DNA of 16,212 nt from an uncultured Pseudomonadota bacterium (GTDB taxonomy: Bacteria > Myxococcota_A > UBA9042 > CAIXZC01): the NCBI GenBank assembly GCA_937884235.1, contig CALGBT010000300.1, forward strand, positions 1-16,212. Reading direction: 5' to 3'. Below are positions 14,137-16,212 of this stretch, one piece after another (within the stretch, counting starts at the first letter, position 1; each line of letters opens with the position of its first letter). The position numbers and the translations under genes were made by a program. The notes beneath the pieces are model-generated. The model was not told the origin of the DNA. It worked only from the letters and a program-made list of their open reading frames with translations, and did not search any database.

Positions 14137-15012
14137 TCAGCCGAGCAACTCCATGATTGCGAAGAGGGGTACCCACCAATCAGTATCCCCTCGGCGGATA
14201 AGTGCATTGCGGCCATCGGGGAAACCGGTGCGGACCTGGGAGAAGGAGAGATTGCGACGAATCTTGTCGTCCTGGCCGTCGCCACGAAAGTAGACAGTCC
14301 AGCAAGGATCGTCCGGGTCGGCGATGGCCCGACTGGCGGCGTCCTTGACCCGGTCCCGGAGGTGCGACAGCTCTTCGTCCGTGATATGTGAATTCAAATC
14401 CTCGTCGAAGAAGATGGCCCAATCGGGGTTCTCTCTGATGTATTTCCTCAGGCGGGCGGTTTCGTCAGTGTGGGAGCGCACCTTCTCGAGCATCTGTCCC
14501 AATTCCTCTGCCACCTCGGGCAACCCGCGCATCCGTGCCAGCTTGACGAGGTCCCGCAACTCTGACTCGACACGACTCTCCGCCCAGGCCGAAGGCAGCA
14601 AACCGAGTCGCTCCATCAGCACTGGCGCCAGAATCGGCTGCGCCCCGGGGAGGGGAATCAGGAAGGTCCCGGCAAAAACCGCTGAAGCAGGCACCGTCTT
14701 GAGCAGATCAAGCAACTGGGAACGGGCCAGACCCAGGTCCGCGGGGGCCACCGGCTTGCGCTCAATTAGCAATTGGTGCGCGACCTTGAGAAGATGGGCC
14801 GTCTCCCCCAGTTCCGTGCCGGCATTCTCAGCGTGGCGGGAAAGCACGGCTCGCACTTTGCCAGCATTGCGCGAGAGCCACGAGGCCCCTTCCTCCGACT
14901 CCTTGAGCCGCACGCCCAGCTCCAGCAGCCTCTCGGCAGCATCGGCCAGACCCTTGTCCCTTAGCTGGTCTGCCACCTTGTGCAACGTTGGGGTATGCCA
15001 CTGGCGAGCCAT
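14137..15012 (-). CDS. LETM1-like domain protein, function unknown
   Basis: The 291-aa product is mostly helical and charged. Residues about 100-142 (LLDLLKTVPASAVFAGTFLI, then PLPGAQPILAPVLMERLGLL and PSAW) follow the pattern of the LETM1 domain: a helix, a short hydrophobic segment, P-x-x-x-x-L-x-P and a closing L-L-P-S. Bacterial LETM1-like proteins exist without a settled role; mitochondrial LETM1 acts in cation homeostasis and binds ribosomes. There is no signal peptide and only one weak hydrophobic segment, so the location is unclear. The C-terminal about 80 residues (from PDWAIFFDEDLNSHI) look like a separate, unrecognised domain with many Asp and Trp residues. The ATG at 15012 has GGAAG 5 nt ahead; a GTG at 15018 is the alternative. 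It is divergent from the phospholipase gene. Confidence 0.65.
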   Translation of the reverse strand: MARQWHTPTLHKVADQLRDKGLADAAERLLELGVRLKESEEGASWLSRNAGKVRAVLSRHAENAGTELGETAHLLKVAHQLLIERKPVAPADLGLARSQLLDLLKTVPASAVFAGTFLIPLPGAQPILAPVLMERLGLLPSAWAESRVESELRDLVKLARMRGLPEVAEELGQMLEKVRSHTDETARLRKYIRENPDWAIFFDEDLNSHITDEELSHLRDRVKDAASRAIADPDDPCWTVYFRGDGQDDKIRRNLSFSQVRTGFPDGRNALIRRGDTDWWVPLFAIMELLG

Positions 15013-15023
15013 AGTCACTTCCG

Positions 15024-15052
15024 TTGTAATATTGCCAAAGCCTACCTATGAT
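15024..15052 (+). promoter_or_regulatory. Candidate promoter of the phospholipase gene, predicting a leaderless mRNA
   Basis: -35 TTGTAA (15024-15029, 4 of 6), a 17-nt spacer, -10 TATGAT (15047-15052, 5 of 6). The start of transcription would fall at about 15059-15060, on the A of the ATG at 15060. No Shine-Dalgarno site precedes either candidate ATG. Confidence 0.45.
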
Positions 15053-15054
15053 AA
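15026..15054 (-). promoter_or_regulatory. Candidate overlapping divergent promoter for the LETM1-like gene
   Basis: Minus strand: -35 TTATCA (15049-15054, 4 of 6), 17-nt spacer, -10 TATTAC (15026-15031, 4 of 6). It is almost superimposed face to face on the plus-strand promoter. Transcription would begin near 15019, at the Shine-Dalgarno site, so it may instead be spurious. Confidence 0.25.
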
Positions 15055-15059
15055 TACGC

Positions 15060-16043
15060 ATGAGATGGTGGTCCGCAACGTTAGCACTGATATTGGTCGC
15101 TCTTTTCCCGGTGGATGCCTTTGCCTGGGGACTGGTTACCCACCTGCAAATCGGTCGCGGCCTGTTGGCGCAGACCGGGGACTTGCTAACGACGCACGCC
15201 CCGGCCATCCTTCAGTTTCCCATGACCTATCTCTACGGTTCCATCGCCCCGGACCGCTTTCTGGCAAAGAACCTGAAGTCCTATCGTGAGCACACCCACA
15301 ACTGGGACCGGGCCTTCAACATGCTGCGGCATGCGGGCACTGATGACCTGAAGGCCTTCTCTCTGGGCTACCTCTCCCACCTGGCCGCCGATGTTATCGC
15401 CCACAACCTCTTCGTGCCCATGAAGATCATGGAGCGCCCTGGCATGACTGGCAGGCGACACGCATACTGGGAACTTAAATTTGAGCACTACCAGCCGGCA
15501 GAGGCCTGGGAACTGGCGGCCAGGGTGGACCGTGAGGTCGAGAAATCGCTCTTCGACTCCTTCATGCAGATGTTCCAGGTTCCCTCGGTGCTGACCTTCA
15601 GTGCCAACATGGCGCTGACTGACCGCGTCTTCCGAGTGCTGGGGTCGGCCCGGACTCGCCAGCTGGTTTCGCACCTGGAAGACGGCTCCCATTCAGCCAT
15701 GGAGGCCGAGGAAGTGAAGGTCTATATGGACCTGGCGCAAAACTGTGTGGAGAGCATCGTCAAAGACGGCGTGGACAGCTTTGCCACGTCGGCAGACCCT
15801 CGAGGCGGCTCCCGCATTGGCCACGCTCGCATGCTTTCCAAGGTCGTCCACCGCGTCTCCAGGAAGGACCCACCGGCAAAGGTCTGCAACGCCTATGGTC
15901 AAGAGATGTCCCAACTACTGGACGATGCCGCCGCGGTTCTCCCCGAGCGCCCTCTGGGAGGAATGGGGTCAGCGGAGTATCGCTATCTGAAAGGACGCAC
16001 ATCAACTGCTGCCCGCCTTGGCAAGAAGCCCAAGCAGAAATAG
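15060..16043 (+). CDS. Secreted zinc-dependent phospholipase C-like protein
   Basis: The 327-aa product carries a signal peptide (MRWWSATLALILVALFPV, cut after AFA at residue 22). The mature protein then begins with Trp, as in Bacillus phospholipase C, whose N-terminal Trp binds zinc. Likely metal ligands follow the PF00882 pattern: Trp23, His28 (WGLVTH), Asp65 (YGSIAPD), His78 or His80 (EHTHNW), His107 and Asp111 (LSHLAAD), His115, and His134 with Glu138 (RRHAYWE). The body after about 170 is unassigned. An in-frame ATG at 15048 is possible, but it sits inside the predicted -10 element. It is divergent from the LETM1-like gene and ends 3 bp from the mutase stop. Actual phospholipid cleavage is inferred from family only. 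Confidence 0.85.
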   Translation: MRWWSATLALILVALFPVDAFAWGLVTHLQIGRGLLAQTGDLLTTHAPAILQFPMTYLYGSIAPDRFLAKNLKSYREHTHNWDRAFNMLRHAGTDDLKAFSLGYLSHLAADVIAHNLFVPMKIMERPGMTGRRHAYWELKFEHYQPAEAWELAARVDREVEKSLFDSFMQMFQVPSVLTFSANMALTDRVFRVLGSARTRQLVSHLEDGSHSAMEAEEVKVYMDLAQNCVESIVKDGVDSFATSADPRGGSRIGHARMLSKVVHRVSRKDPPAKVCNAYGQEMSQLLDDAAAVLPERPLGGMGSAEYRYLKGRTSTAARLGKKPKQK

Positions 16044-16046
16044 CGG

Positions 16047-16212
16047 CTAACAGAATGCCGGGTCTGTGTAAACGCCAAATTCTTCACGGAAGATGTCGCT
16101 GATTTCGCCAACGGTCACGTACTTGACGCCGTCGACTATCAGGGGCATGAGGTTCTCGCCGCTGCGACAGCCGGCTCGGATAGCATCCATGGCCTTCATC
16201 GCCTCGTCATGG
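16047..16212 (-). CDS. Methylmalonyl-CoA mutase large subunit, C-terminal end only
   Basis: The last 54 residues of a gene entering from the right edge are visible. They read from HDEAMKAMDAIRAGCRSGEN through LMPLIVDGVKYVTVGEISDI to a FREEFGVY ending. The blocks S-G-E-N-L-M-P, then T-V-G-E-I-S-D-I-F-R-E-x-F-G, are typical of the end of the catalytic domain of methylmalonyl-CoA mutase. The stop right after this segment suggests a separate large subunit with the cobalamin-binding domain encoded elsewhere, as in many two-gene mutases. The enzyme interconverts methylmalonyl-CoA and succinyl-CoA. A related acyl-CoA mutase such as isobutyryl-CoA mutase cannot be excluded from this piece. Confidence 0.85.
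   Translation of the reverse strand, partial: HDEAMKAMDAIRAGCRSGENLMPLIVDGVKYVTVGEISDIFREEFGVYTDPAFC

Noticed and set aside
13352..14293. 313-codon plus-strand open frame
   Set aside because: Antisense to glyA and its promoter; no motif.

Overview
The window comes from a GC-rich diderm bacterium whose phylum I cannot fix from sequence alone. The evidence for an outer membrane is two predicted lipoproteins, a CsgG/FlgT-like secreted protein, and secreted thioredoxin and PEGA modules. The Cys-rich FGE (sulfatase-modifying-factor) domain resembles those common in Myxococcota, other delta-proteobacterial lineages and poorly sampled candidate phyla. No tRNA, rRNA, CRISPR array, insertion sequence or integrase is visible. 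All intergenic gaps are under 200 bp.

Layout. (1) Positions 1-1822, minus strand: the start of a secreted protein with a glucodextranase-C-type domain, preceded in transcription order by a GH77 4-alpha-glucanotransferase (malQ). This is an alpha-glucan pair with its own operator-bearing promoter. (2) Positions 1927-7861, minus strand: an envelope cluster. In transcription order it encodes a BASS-family transporter with an unusual N-terminal extracytoplasmic domain, a 776-aa secreted thioredoxin / CsgG-like / PEGA / FGE fusion, a helical TPR-like lipoprotein, and a CsgG-FlgT-like lipoprotein. The last two appear to have their own promoter and a structured 5' leader. (3) Positions 8053-11713, plus strand: a tight three-gene operon for a molybdenum hydroxylase of the xanthine dehydrogenase family, in the order FAD, 2Fe-2S, Mo subunit. 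It diverges from the BASS gene. (4) Positions 11732-15012, minus strand: queA (queuosine synthesis, TTG start) directly behind glyA (serine hydroxymethyltransferase, strong promoter), with a LETM1-like protein gene upstream. (5) Positions 15060-16043, plus strand: a secreted zinc-dependent phospholipase C-like protein, apparently from a leaderless mRNA. (6) Positions 16047-16212, minus strand: the C-terminal end of a methylmalonyl-CoA mutase large subunit.

How they fit together. Regions 1, 3, 4 and 6 are housekeeping or central metabolism: alpha-glucans, a substrate hydroxylase, one-carbon and tRNA modification, propionyl/succinyl-CoA interconversion. Region 2 is the most novel part. Three consecutive exported proteins share CsgG/FlgO-type and scaffold-type modules, one carries its own thioredoxin motif beside a Cys-rich FGE fold with a degenerate active site, and all lie downstream of a modified transporter. 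A cell-envelope assembly or sensing complex is my inference; nothing in the sequence proves it.
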